In this document: one piece after another, positions 39,201 to 51,968 of the stretch
Position numbering within the stretch: the stretch's first letter is position 1
Layout of the letters: the number at the start of each line of letters is the position of its first letter
Source of the DNA: Apostichopus japonicus
Taxonomy: Eukaryota > Echinodermata > Holothuroidea > Aspidochirotida > Stichopodidae
Length of the DNA stretch: 64,000 nucleotides
Assembly (NCBI RefSeq): GCF_037975245.1
Contig: NC_092575.1
Span: forward strand, 18,368,841 to 18,432,840
Direction of reading: 5' to 3'
Notes under the pieces: model-generated
The model's input: only the letters and a program-made list of their open reading frames with translations
What the model was told of the DNA's origin: nothing
Database searches by the model: none
Translations under genes and position numbers: made by a program

Positions 39201-40863
39201 CTCGAGACCAGGGTGGGGGCAGTTTGCTTTTGCCGCGATCTTATACGGTCTCTGGAACTTTAAGTATTAGAAACGAGCCTAGATTTATATCAACTGCTGT
39301 CGCGGCGCGGTTGGTTGCTCTGTACCTCGAGAGCGTGACGTATTTTGGATCGCGGGCTCGAGACCAGGGTGGGGGCAGTTTGCTTTTGCCGCGATCTTAT
39401 ACGGTCTCTGGAACTTTAAGTATTAGAAACGAGCCTAGATTTATATCAACTGCTGTCGCGGCGCGGTTGGTTGCTCTGTACCTCGAGAGCGTGACGTATT
39501 TTGGATCGCGGGCTCGAGACCAGGGTGGGGGCAGTTTGCTTTTGCCGCGATCTTATACGGTCTCTGGAACTTTAAGTATTAGAAACGAGCCTAGATTTAT
39601 ATCAACTGCTGTCGCGGCGCGGTTGGTTGCTCTGTACCTCGAGAGCGTGACGTATTTTGGATCGCGGGCTCGAGACCAGGGTGGGGGCAGTTTGCTTTTG
39701 CCGCGATCTTATACGGTCTCTGGAACTTTAAGTATTAGAAACGAACCTAGATTTATATCAACTGCTGTCGCGGCGCGGTTGGTTGCTCTGTACCTCGAGA
39801 GCGTGACGTATTTTGGATCGCGGGCTCGAGACCAGGGTGGGGGCAGTTTGCTTTTGCCGCGATCTTATACGGTCTCTGGAACTTTAAGTATTAGAAACGA
39901 ACCTAGATTTATATCAACTGCTGTCGCGGCGCGGTTGGTTGCTCTGTACCTCGAGAGCGTGACGTATTTTGGATCGCGGGCTCGAGACCAGGGTGGGGGC
40001 AGTTTGCTTTTGCCGCGATCTTATACGGTCTCTGGAACTTTAAGTATTAGAAACGAACCTAGATTTATATCAACTGCTGTCGCGGCGCGGTTGGTTGCTC
40101 TGTACCTCGAGAGCGTGACGTATTTTGGATCGCGGGCTCGAGACCAGGGTGGGGGCAGTTTGCTTTTGCCGCGATCTTATACGGTCTCTGGAACTTTAAG
40201 TATTAGAAACGAACCTAGATTTATATCAACTGCTGTCGCGGCGCGGTTGGTTGCTCTGTACCTCGAGAGCGTGACGTATTTTGGATCGCGGGCTCGAGAC
40301 CAGGGTGGGGGCAGTTTGCTTTTGCCGCGATCTTATACGGTCTCTGGAACTTTAAGTATTAGAAACGAACCTAGATTTATATCAACTGCTGTCGCGGCGC
40401 GGTTGGTTGCTCTGTACCTCGAGAGCGTGACGTATTTTGGATCGCGGGCTCGAGACCAGGGTGGGGGCAGTTTGCTTTTGCCGCGATCTTATACGGTCTC
40501 TGGAACTTTAAGTATTAGAAACGAACCTAGATTTATATCAACTGCTGTCGCGGCGCGGTTGGTTGCTCTGTACCTCGAGAGCGTGACGTATTTTGGATCG
40601 CGGGCTCGAGACCAGGGTGGGGGCAGTTTGCTTTTGCCGCGATCTTATACGGTCTCTGGAACTTTAAGTATTAGAAACGAACCTAGATTTATATCAACTG
40701 CTGTCGCGGCGCGGTTGGTTGCTCTGTACCTCGAGAGCGTGACGTATTTTCGATCGCGGGCTCGAGACCAGGGTGGGGGCAGTTTGCTTTTGCCGCGATC
40801 TTATACGGTCTCTGGAACTTTAAGTATTAGAAACGAACCTAGATTTATATCAACTGCTGTCGC
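35403..40863 (+). repeat. p150 C domain 1
   Basis: Units here mostly have C at p150 (gtcgcggcg), the first base of the A-box-like motif. It is interrupted by p150 T units in the first 2.5 kb and then continuous from about 38054. Four units at 39121-39589 keep p124 G; the rest of the run is p124 A. The last two p150 C units (p38 C at 40751 and 40907) and the next unit (41063) also have p38 C. Confidence 0.9.
36918..38162 (+). repeat. 12-unit-period duplication, copy 2
   Basis: This is the downstream partner of 35046-36290. G>T at p1 is at 37438 and G>T at p156 is at 37749, each exactly 1872 bp after its partner, with the same p124 and p150 states around them. To the right the pattern diverges into a continuous p150 C run. 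Confidence 0.88.
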
Positions 40864-41018
40864 GGCGCGGTTGGTTGCTCTGTACCTCGAGAGCGTGACG
40901 TATTTTCGATCGCGGGCTCGAGACCAGGGTGGGGGCAGTTTGCTTTTGCCGCGATCTTATACGGTCTCTGGAACTTTAAGTATTAGAAACGAACCTAGAT
41001 TTATATCAACTGCTGTCG

Positions 41019-44000
41019 TGGCGCGGTTGGTTGCTCTGTACCTCGAGAGCGTGACGTATTTTCGATCGCGGGCTCGAGACCAGGGTGGGGGCAGTTTGCT
41101 TTTGCCGCGATCTTATACGGTCTCTGGAACTTTAAGTATTAGAAACGAACCTAGATTTATATCAACTGCTGTCGTGGCGCGGTTGGTTGCTCTGTACCTC
41201 GAGAGCTTGACGTATTTTGGATCGCGGGCTCGAGACCAGGGTGGGGGCAGTTTGCTTTTGCCGCGATCTTATACGGTCTCTGGAACTTTAAGTATTAGAA
41301 ACGAACCTAGATTTATATCAACTGCTGTCGTGGCGCGGTTGGTTGCTCTGTACCTCGAGAGCGTGACGTATTTTGGATCGCGGGCTCGAGACCAGGGTGG
41401 GGGCAGTTTGCTTTTGCCGCGATCTTATACGGTCTCTGGAACTTTAAGTATTAGAAACGAACCTAGATTTATATCAACTGCTGTCGTGGCGCGGTTGGTT
41501 GCTCTGTACCTCGAGAGCGTGACGTATTTTGGATCGCGGGCTCGAGACCAGGGTGGGGGCAGTTTGCTTTTGCCGCGATCTTATACGGTCTCTGGAACTT
41601 TAAGTATTAGAAACGAACCTAGATTTATATCAACTGCTGTCGTGGCGCGGTTGGTTGCTCTGTACCTCGAGAGCGTGACGTATTTTGGATCGCGGGCTCG
41701 AGACCAGGGTGGGGGCAGTTTGCTTTTGCCGCGATCTTATACGGTCTCTGGAACTTTAAGTATTAGAAACGAACCTAGATTTATATCAACTGCTGTCGTG
41801 GCGCGGTTGGTTGCTCTGTACCTCGAGAGCGTGACGTATTTTGGATCGCGGGCTCGAGACCAGGGTGGGGGCAGTTTGCTTTTGCCGCGATCTTATACGG
41901 TCTCTGGAACTTTAAGTATTAGAAACGAACCTAGATTTATATCAACTGCTGTCGTGGCGCGGTTGGTTGCTCTGTACCTCGAGAGCGTGACGTATTTTGG
42001 ATCGCGGGCTCGAGACCAGGGTGGGGGCAGTTTGCTTTTGCCGCGATCTTATACGGTCTCTGGAACTTTAAGTATTAGAAACGAACCTAGATTTATATCA
42101 ACTGCTGTCGTGGCGCGGTTGGTTGCTCTGTACCTCGAGAGCGTGACGTATTTTGGATCGCGGGCTCGAGACCAGGGTGGGGGCAGTTTGCTTTTGCCGC
42201 GATCTTATACGGTCTCTGGAACTTTAAGTATTAGAAACGAACCTAGATTTATATCAACTGCTGTCGTGGCGCGGTTGGTTGCTCTGTACCTCGAGAGCGT
42301 GACGTATTTTGGATCGCGGGCTCGAGACCAGGGTGGGGGCAGTTTGCTTTTGCCGCGATCTTATACGGTCTCTGGAACTTTAAGTATTAGAAACGAACCT
42401 AGATTTATATCAACTGCTGTCGTGGCGCGGTTGGTTGCTCTGTACCTCGAGAGCGTGACGTATTTTGGATCGCGGGCTCGAGACCAGGGTGGGGGCAGTT
42501 TGCTTTTGCCGCGATCTTATACGGTCTCTGGAACTTTAAGTATTAGAAACGAACCTAGATTTATATCAACTGCTGTCGTGGCGCGGTTGGTTGCTCTGTA
42601 CCTCGAGAGCGTGACGTATTTTGGATCGCGGGCTCGAGACCAGGGTGGGGGCAGTTTGCTTTTGCCGCGATCTTATACGGTCTCTGGAACTTTAAGTATT
42701 AGAAACGAACCTAGATTTATATCAACTGCTGTCGTGGCGCGGTTGGTTGCTCTGTACCTCGAGAGCGTGACGTATTTTGGATCGCGGGCTCGAGACCAGG
42801 GTGGGGGCAGTTTGCTTTTGCCGCGATCTTATACGGTCTCTGGAACTTTAAGTATTAGAAACGAACCTAGATTTATATCAACTGCTGTCGTGGCGCGGTT
42901 GGTTGCTCTGTACCTCGAGAGCGTGACGTATTTTGGATCGCGGGCTCGAGACCAGGGTGGGGGCAGTTTGCTTTTGCCGCGATCTTATACGGTCTCTGGA
43001 ACTTTAAGTATTAGAAACGAACCTAGATTTATATCAACTGCTGTCGTGGCGCGGTTGGTTGCTCTGTACCTCGAGAGCGTGACGTATTTTGGATCGCGGG
43101 CTCGAGACCAGGGTGGGGGCAGTTTGCTTTTGCCGCGATCTTATACGGTCTCTGGAACTTTAAGTATTAGAAACGAACCTAGATTTATATCAACTGCTGT
43201 CGTGGCGCGGTTGGTTGCTCTGTACCTCGAGAGCGTGACGTATTTTGGATCGCGGGCTCGAGACCAGGGTGGGGGCAGTTTGCTTTTGCCGCGATCTTAT
43301 ACGGTCTCTGGAACTTTAAGTATTAGAAACGAACCTAGATTTATATCAACTGCTGTCGTGGCGCGGTTGGTTGCTCTGTACCTCGAGAGCGTGACGTATT
43401 TTGGATCGCGGGCTCGAGACCAGGGTGGGGGCAGTTTGCTTTTGCCGCGATCTTATACGGTCTCTGGAACTTTAAGTATTAGAAACGAACCTAGATTTAT
43501 ATCAACTGCTGTCGTGGCGCGGTTGGTTGCTCTGTACCTCGAGAGCGTGACGTATTTTGGATCGCGGGCTCGAGACCAGGGTGGGGGCAGTTTGCTTTTG
43601 CCGCGATCTTATACGGTCTCTGGAACTTTAAGTATTAGAAACGAACCTAGATTTATATCAACTGCTGTCGTGGCGCGGTTGGTTGCTCTGTACCTCGAGA
43701 GCGTGACGTATTTTGGATCGCGGGCTCGAGACCAGGGTGGGGGCAGTTTGCTTTTGCCGCGATCTTATACGGTCTCTGGAACTTTAAGTATTAGAAACGA
43801 ACCTAGATTTATATCAACTGCTGTCGTGGCGCGGTTGGTTGCTCTGTACCTCGAGAGCGTGACGTATTTTGGATCGCGGGCTCGAGACCAGGGTGGGGGC
43901 AGTTTGCTTTTGCCGCGATCTTATACGGTCTCTGGAACTTTAAGTATTAGAAACGAACCTAGATTTATATCAACTGCTGTCGTGGCGCGGTTGGTTGCTC

Positions 44001-47000
44001 TGTACCTCGAGAGCGTGACGTATTTTGGATCGCGGGCTCGAGACCAGGGTGGGGGCAGTTTGCTTTTGCCGCGATCTTATACGGTCTCTGGAACTTTAAG
44101 TATTAGAAACGAACCTAGATTTATATCAACTGCTGTCGTGGCGCGGTTGGTTGCTCTGTACCTCGAGAGCGTGACGTATTTTGGATCGCGGGCTCGAGAC
44201 CAGGGTGGGGGCAGTTTGCTTTTGCCGCGATCTTATACGGTCTCTGGAACTTTAAGTATTAGAAACGAACCTAGATTTATATCAACTGCTGTCGTGGCGC
44301 GGTTGGTTGCTCTGTACCTCGAGAGCGTGACGTATTTTGGATCGCGGGCTCGAGACCAGGGTGGGGGCAGTTTGCTTTTGCCGCGATCTTATACGGTCTC
44401 TGGAACTTTAAGTATTAGAAACGAACCTAGATTTATATCAACTGCTGTCGTGGCGCGGTTGGTTGCTCTGTACCTCGAGAGCGTGACGTATTTTGGATCG
44501 CGGGCTCGAGACCAGGGTGGGGGCAGTTTGCTTTTGCCGCGATCTTATACGGTCTCTGGAACTTTAAGTATTAGAAACGAACCTAGATTTATATCAACTG
44601 CTGTCGTGGCGCGGTTGGTTGCTCTGTACCTCGAGAGCGTGACGTATTTTGGATCGCGGGCTCGAGACCAGGGTGGGGGCAGTTTGCTTTTGCCGCGATC
44701 TTATACGGTCTCTGGAACTTTAAGTATTAGAAACGAACCTAGATTTATATCAACTGCTGTCGTGGCGCGGTTGGTTGCTCTGTACCTCGAGAGCGTGACG
44801 TATTTTGGATCGCGGGCTCGAGACCAGGGTGGGGGCAGTTTGCTTTTGCCGCGATCTTATACGGTCTCTGGAACTTTAAGTATTAGAAACGAACCTAGAT
44901 TTATATCAACTGCTGTCGTGGCGCGGTTGGTTGCTCTGTACCTCGAGAGCGTGACGTATTTTGGATCGCGGGCTCGAGACCAGGGTGGGGGCAGTTTGCT
45001 TTTGCCGCGATCTTATACGGTCTCTGGAACTTTAAGTATTAGAAACGAACCTAGATTTATATCAACTGCTGTCGTGGCGCGGTTGGTTGCTCTGTACCTC
45101 GAGAGCGTGACGTATTTTGGATCGCGGGCTCGAGACCAGGGTGGGGGCAGTTTGCTTTTGCCGCGATCTTATACGGTCTCTGGAACTTTAAGTATTAGAA
45201 ACGAACCTAGATTTATATCAACTGCTGTCGTGGCGCGGTTGGTTGCTCTGTACCTCGAGAGCGTGACGTATTTTGGATCGCGGGCTCGAGACCAGGGTGG
45301 GGGCAGTTTGCTTTTGCCGCGATCTTATACGGTCTCTGGAACTTTAAGTATTAGAAACGAACCTAGATTTATATCAACTGCTGTCGTGGCGCGGTTGGTT
45401 GCTCTGTACCTCGAGAGCGTGACGTATTTTGGATCGCGGGCTCGAGACCAGGGTGGGGGCAGTTTGCTTTTGCCGCGATCTTATACGGTCTCTGGAACTT
45501 TAAGTATTAGAAACGAACCTAGATTTATATCAACTGCTGTCGTGGCGCGGTTGGTTGCTCTGTACCTCGAGAGCGTGACGTATTTTGGATCGCGGGCTCG
45601 AGACCAGGGTGGGGGCAGTTTGCTTTTGCCGCGATCTTATACGGTCTCTGGAACTTTAAGTATTAGAAACGAACCTAGATTTATATCAACTGCTGTCGTG
45701 GCGCGGTTGGTTGCTCTGTACCTCGAGAGCGTGACGTATTTTGGATCGCGGGCTCGAGACCAGGGTGGGGGCAGTTTGCTTTTGCCGCGATCTTATACGG
45801 TCTCTGGAACTTTAAGTATTAGAAACGAACCTAGATTTATATCAACTGCTGTCGTGGCGCGGTTGGTTGCTCTGTACCTCGAGAGCGTGACGTATTTTGG
45901 ATCGCGGGCTCGAGACCAGGGTGGGGGCAGTTTGCTTTTGCCGCGATCTTATACGGTCTCTGGAACTTTAAGTATTAGAAACGAACCTAGATTTATATCA
46001 ACTGCTGTCGTGGCGCGGTTGGTTGCTCTGTACCTCGAGAGCGTGACGTATTTTGGATCGCGGGCTCGAGACCAGGGTGGGGGCAGTTTGCTTTTGCCGC
46101 GATCTTATACGGTCTCTGGAACTTTAAGTATTAGAAACGAACCTAGATTTATATCAACTGCTGTCGTGGCGCGGTTGGTTGCTCTGTACCTCGAGAGCGT
46201 GACGTATTTTCGATCGCGGGCTCGAGACCAGGGTGGGGGCAGTTTGCTTTTGCCGCGATCTTATACGGTCTCTGGAACTTTAAGTATTAGAAACGAACCT
46301 AGATTTATATCAACTGCTGTCGTGGCGCGGTTGGTTGCTCTGTACCTCGAGAGCGTGACGTATTTTGGATCGCGGGCTCGAGACCAGGGTGGGGGCAGTT
46401 TGCTTTTGCCGCGATCTTATACGGTCTCTGGAACTTTAAGTATTAGAAACGAACCTAGATTTATATCAACTGCTGTCGTGGCGCGGTTGGTTGCTCTGTA
46501 CCTCGAGAGCGTGACGTATTTTGGATCGCGGGCTCGAGACCAGGGTGGGGGCAGTTTGCTTTTGCCGCGATCTTATACGGTCTCTGGAACTTTAAGTATT
46601 AGAAACGAACCTAGATTTATATCAACTGCTGTCGTGGCGCGGTTGGTTGCTCTGTACCTCGAGAGCGTGACGTATTTTGGATCGCGGGCTCGAGACCAGG
46701 GTGGGGGCAGTTTGCTTTTGCCGCGATCTTATACGGTCTCTGGAACTTTAAGTATTAGAAACGAACCTAGATTTATATCAACTGCTGTCGTGGCGCGGTT
46801 GGTTGCTCTGTACCTCGAGAGCGTGACGTATTTTGGATCGCGGGCTCGAGACCAGGGTGGGGGCAGTTTGCTTTTGCCGCGATCTTATACGGTCTCTGGA
46901 ACTTTAAGTATTAGAAACGAACCTAGATTTATATCAACTGCTGTCGTGGCGCGGTTGGTTGCTCTGTACCTCGAGAGCGTGACGTATTTTGGATCGCGGG

Positions 47001-47545
47001 CTCGAGACCAGGGTGGGGGCAGTTTGCTTTTGCCGCGATCTTATACGGTCTCTGGAACTTTAAGTATTAGAAACGAACCTAGATTTATATCAACTGCTGT
47101 CGTGGCGCGGTTGGTTGCTCTGTACCTCGAGAGCGTGACGTATTTTGGATCGCGGGCTCGAGACCAGGGTGGGGGCAGTTTGCTTTTGCCGCGATCTTAT
47201 ACGGTCTCTGGAACTTTAAGTATTAGAAACGAACCTAGATTTATATCAACTGCTGTCGTGGCGCGGTTGGTTGCTCTGTACCTCGAGAGCGTGACGTATT
47301 TTGGATCGCGGGCTCGAGACCAGGGTGGGGGCAGTTTGCTTTTGCCGCGATCTTATACGGTCTCTGGAACTTTAAGTATTAGAAACGAACCTAGATTTAT
47401 ATCAACTGCTGTCGTGGCGCGGTTGGTTGCTCTGTACCTCGAGAGCGTGACGTATTTTGGATCGCGGGCTCGAGACCAGGGTGGGGGCAGTTTGCTTTTG
47501 CCGCGATCTTATACGGTCTCTGGAACTTTAAGTATTAGAAACGAG
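41019..47545 (+). repeat. Uniform subarray, p124 A
   Basis: About 41 units are nearly identical, with p124 A and p150 T. Exceptions are p38 C at 41063, G>T at p26 (41207) and a single p38 C at 46211. It ends with one p124 G unit (47545) directly before the second p150 C domain. Confidence 0.9.
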
Positions 47546-47726
47546 CCTAGATTTATATCAACTGCTGTCGTGGCGCGGTTGGTTGCTCTGTACCTCGAGA
47601 GCGTGACGTATTTTGGATCGCGGGCTCGAGACCAGGGTGGGGGCAGTTTGCTTTTGCCGCGATCTTATACGGTCTCTGGAACTTTAAGTATTAGAAACGA
47701 ACCTAGATTTATATCAACTGCTGTCG

Positions 47727-49755
47727 CGGCGCGGTTGGTTGCTCTGTACCTCGAGAGCGTGACGTATTTTGGATCGCGGGCTCGAGACCAGGGTGGGGGC
47801 AGTTTGCTTTTGCCGCGATCTGATACGGTCTCTGGAACTTTAAGTATTAGAAACGAACCTAGATTTATATCAACTGCTGTCGCGGCGCGGTTGGTTGCTC
47901 TGTACCTCGAGAGCGTGACGTATTTTGGATCGCGGGCTCGAGACCAGGGTGGGGGCAGTTTGCTTTTGCCGCGATCTTGTACGGTCTCTGGAACTTTAAG
48001 TATTAGAAACGAACCTAGATTTATATCAACTGCTGTCGTGGCGCGGTTGGTTGCTCTGTACCTCGAGAGCGTGACGTATTTTGGATCGCGGGCTCGAGAC
48101 CAGGGTGGGGGCAGTTTGCTTTTGCCGCGATCTTGTACGGTCTCTGGAACTTTAAGTATTAGAAACGAACCTAGATTTATATCAACTGCTGTCGTGGCGC
48201 GGTTGGTTGCTCTGTACCTCGAGAGCGTGACGTATTTTGGATCGCGGGCTCGAGACCAGGGTGGGGGCAGTTTGCTTTTGCCGCGATCTTATACGGTCTC
48301 TGGAACTTTAAGTATTAGAAACGAACCTAGATTTATATCAACTGCTGTCGTGGCGCGGTTGGTTGCTCTGTACCTCGAGAGCGTGACGTATTTTGGATCG
48401 CGGGCTCGAGACCAGGGTGGGGGCAGTTTGCTTTTGCCGCGATCTTATACGGTCTCTGGAACTTTAAGTATTAGAAACGAACCTAGATTTATATCAACTG
48501 CTGTCGCGGCGCGGTTGGTTGCTCTGTACCTCGAGAGCGTGACGTATTTTGAATCGCGGGCTCGAGACCAGGGTGGGGGCAGTTTGCTTTTGCCGCGATC
48601 TTATACGGTCTCTGGAACTTTAAGTATTAGAAACGAACCTAGATTTATATCAACTGCTGTCGCGGCGCGGTTGGTTGCTCTGTACCTCGAGAGCGTGACG
48701 TATTTTGGATCGCGGGCTCGAGACCAGGGTGGGGGCAGTTTGCTTTTGCCGCGATCTTATACGGTCTCTGGAACTTTAAGTATTAGAAACGAACCTAGAT
48801 TTATATCAACTGCTGTCGCGGCGCGGTTGGTTGCTCTGTACCTCGAGAGCGTGACGTATTTTGGATCGCGGGCTCGAGACCAGGGTGGGGGCAGTTTGCT
48901 TTTGCCGCGATCTTATACGGTCTCTGGAACTTTAAGTATTAGAAACGAACCTAGATTTATATCAACTGCTGTCGCGGCGCGGTTGGTTGCTCTGTACCTC
49001 GAGAGCGTGACGTATTTTGGATCGCGGGCTCGAGACCAGGGTGGGGGCAGTTTGCTTTTGCCGCGATCTTATACGGTCTCTGGAACTTTAAGTATTAGAA
49101 ACGAACCTAGATTTATATCAACTGCTGTCGCGGCGCGGTTGGTTGCTCTGTACCTCGAGAGCGTGACGTATTTTGGATCGCGGGCTCGAGACCAGGGTGG
49201 GGGCAGTTTGCTTTTGCCGCGATCTTATACGGTCTCTGGAACTTTAAGTATTAGAAACGAACCTAGATTTATATCAACTGCTGTCGCGGCGCGGTTGGTT
49301 GCTCTGTACCTCGAGAGCGTGACGTATTTTGGATCGCGGGCTCGAGACCAGGGTGGGGGCAGTTTGCTTTTGCCGCGATCTTATACGGTCTCTGGAACTT
49401 TAAGTATTAGAAACGAACCTAGATTTATATCAACTGCTGTCGCGGCGCGGTTGGTTGCTCTGTACCTCGAGAGCGTGACGTATTTTGGATCGCGGGCTCG
49501 AGACCAGGGTGGGGGCAGTTTGCTTTTGCCGCGATCTTATACGGTCTCTGGAACTTTAAGTATTAGAAACGAACCTAGATTTATATCAACTGCTGTCGCG
49601 GCGCGGTTGGTTGCTCTGTACCTCGAGAGCGTGACGTATTTTGGATCGCGGGCTCGAGACCAGGGTGGGGGCAGTTTGCTTTTGCCGCGATCTTATACGG
49701 TCTCTGGAACTTTAAGTATTAGAAACGAACCTAGATTTATATCAACTGCTGTCGC
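47727..49755 (+). repeat. p150 C domain 2
   Basis: p150 C occurs in two units (47727, 47883), is absent from three, then is present in nine consecutive units (48507-49755). The left end is rich in rare changes: p89 T>G at 47822, p90 A>G at 47979 and 48135, p39 G>A at 48552. The p90 G variant is otherwise seen only near 10.7-11.0 kb. After 49911 the array returns to p150 T and is uniform to 51778 apart from p89 C at 50318. Confidence 0.9.
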
Positions 49756-51968
49756 GGCGCGGTTGGTTGCTCTGTACCTCGAGAGCGTGACGTATTTTGG
49801 ATCGCGGGCTCGAGACCAGGGTGGGGGCAGTTTGCTTTTGCCGCGATCTTATACGGTCTCTGGAACTTTAAGTATTAGAAACGAACCTAGATTTATATCA
49901 ACTGCTGTCGTGGCGCGGTTGGTTGCTCTGTACCTCGAGAGCGTGACGTATTTTGGATCGCGGGCTCGAGACCAGGGTGGGGGCAGTTTGCTTTTGCCGC
50001 GATCTTATACGGTCTCTGGAACTTTAAGTATTAGAAACGAACCTAGATTTATATCAACTGCTGTCGTGGCGCGGTTGGTTGCTCTGTACCTCGAGAGCGT
50101 GACGTATTTTGGATCGCGGGCTCGAGACCAGGGTGGGGGCAGTTTGCTTTTGCCGCGATCTTATACGGTCTCTGGAACTTTAAGTATTAGAAACGAACCT
50201 AGATTTATATCAACTGCTGTCGTGGCGCGGTTGGTTGCTCTGTACCTCGAGAGCGTGACGTATTTTGGATCGCGGGCTCGAGACCAGGGTGGGGGCAGTT
50301 TGCTTTTGCCGCGATCTCATACGGTCTCTGGAACTTTAAGTATTAGAAACGAACCTAGATTTATATCAACTGCTGTCGTGGCGCGGTTGGTTGCTCTGTA
50401 CCTCGAGAGCGTGACGTATTTTGGATCGCGGGCTCGAGACCAGGGTGGGGGCAGTTTGCTTTTGCCGCGATCTTATACGGTCTCTGGAACTTTAAGTATT
50501 AGAAACGAACCTAGATTTATATCAACTGCTGTCGTGGCGCGGTTGGTTGCTCTGTACCTCGAGAGCGTGACGTATTTTGGATCGCGGGCTCGAGACCAGG
50601 GTGGGGGCAGTTTGCTTTTGCCGCGATCTTATACGGTCTCTGGAACTTTAAGTATTAGAAACGAACCTAGATTTATATCAACTGCTGTCGTGGCGCGGTT
50701 GGTTGCTCTGTACCTCGAGAGCGTGACGTATTTTGGATCGCGGGCTCGAGACCAGGGTGGGGGCAGTTTGCTTTTGCCGCGATCTTATACGGTCTCTGGA
50801 ACTTTAAGTATTAGAAACGAACCTAGATTTATATCAACTGCTGTCGTGGCGCGGTTGGTTGCTCTGTACCTCGAGAGCGTGACGTATTTTGGATCGCGGG
50901 CTCGAGACCAGGGTGGGGGCAGTTTGCTTTTGCCGCGATCTTATACGGTCTCTGGAACTTTAAGTATTAGAAACGAACCTAGATTTATATCAACTGCTGT
51001 CGTGGCGCGGTTGGTTGCTCTGTACCTCGAGAGCGTGACGTATTTTGGATCGCGGGCTCGAGACCAGGGTGGGGGCAGTTTGCTTTTGCCGCGATCTTAT
51101 ACGGTCTCTGGAACTTTAAGTATTAGAAACGAACCTAGATTTATATCAACTGCTGTCGTGGCGCGGTTGGTTGCTCTGTACCTCGAGAGCGTGACGTATT
51201 TTGGATCGCGGGCTCGAGACCAGGGTGGGGGCAGTTTGCTTTTGCCGCGATCTTATACGGTCTCTGGAACTTTAAGTATTAGAAACGAACCTAGATTTAT
51301 ATCAACTGCTGTCGTGGCGCGGTTGGTTGCTCTGTACCTCGAGAGCGTGACGTATTTTGGATCGCGGGCTCGAGACCAGGGTGGGGGCAGTTTGCTTTTG
51401 CCGCGATCTTATACGGTCTCTGGAACTTTAAGTATTAGAAACGAACCTAGATTTATATCAACTGCTGTCGTGGCGCGGTTGGTTGCTCTGTACCTCGAGA
51501 GCGTGACGTATTTTGGATCGCGGGCTCGAGACCAGGGTGGGGGCAGTTTGCTTTTGCCGCGATCTTATACGGTCTCTGGAACTTTAAGTATTAGAAACGA
51601 ACCTAGATTTATATCAACTGCTGTCGTGGCGCGGTTGGTTGCTCTGTACCTCGAGAGCGTGACGTATTTTGGATCGCGGGCTCGAGACCAGGGTGGGGGC
51701 AGTTTGCTTTTGCCGCGATCTTATACGGTCTCTGGAACTTTAAGTATTAGAAACGAACCTAGATTTATATCAACTGCTTTCGTGGCGCGGTTGGTTGCTC
51801 TGTACCTCGAGAGCGTGACGTATTTTGGATCGCGGGCTCGAGACCAGGGTGGGGGCAGTTTGCTTTTGCCGCGATCTTATACGGTCTCTGGAACTTTAAG
51901 TATTAGAAACGAACCTAGATTTATATCAACTGCTGTCGTGGCGCGGTTGGTTGCTCTGTACCTCGAGA

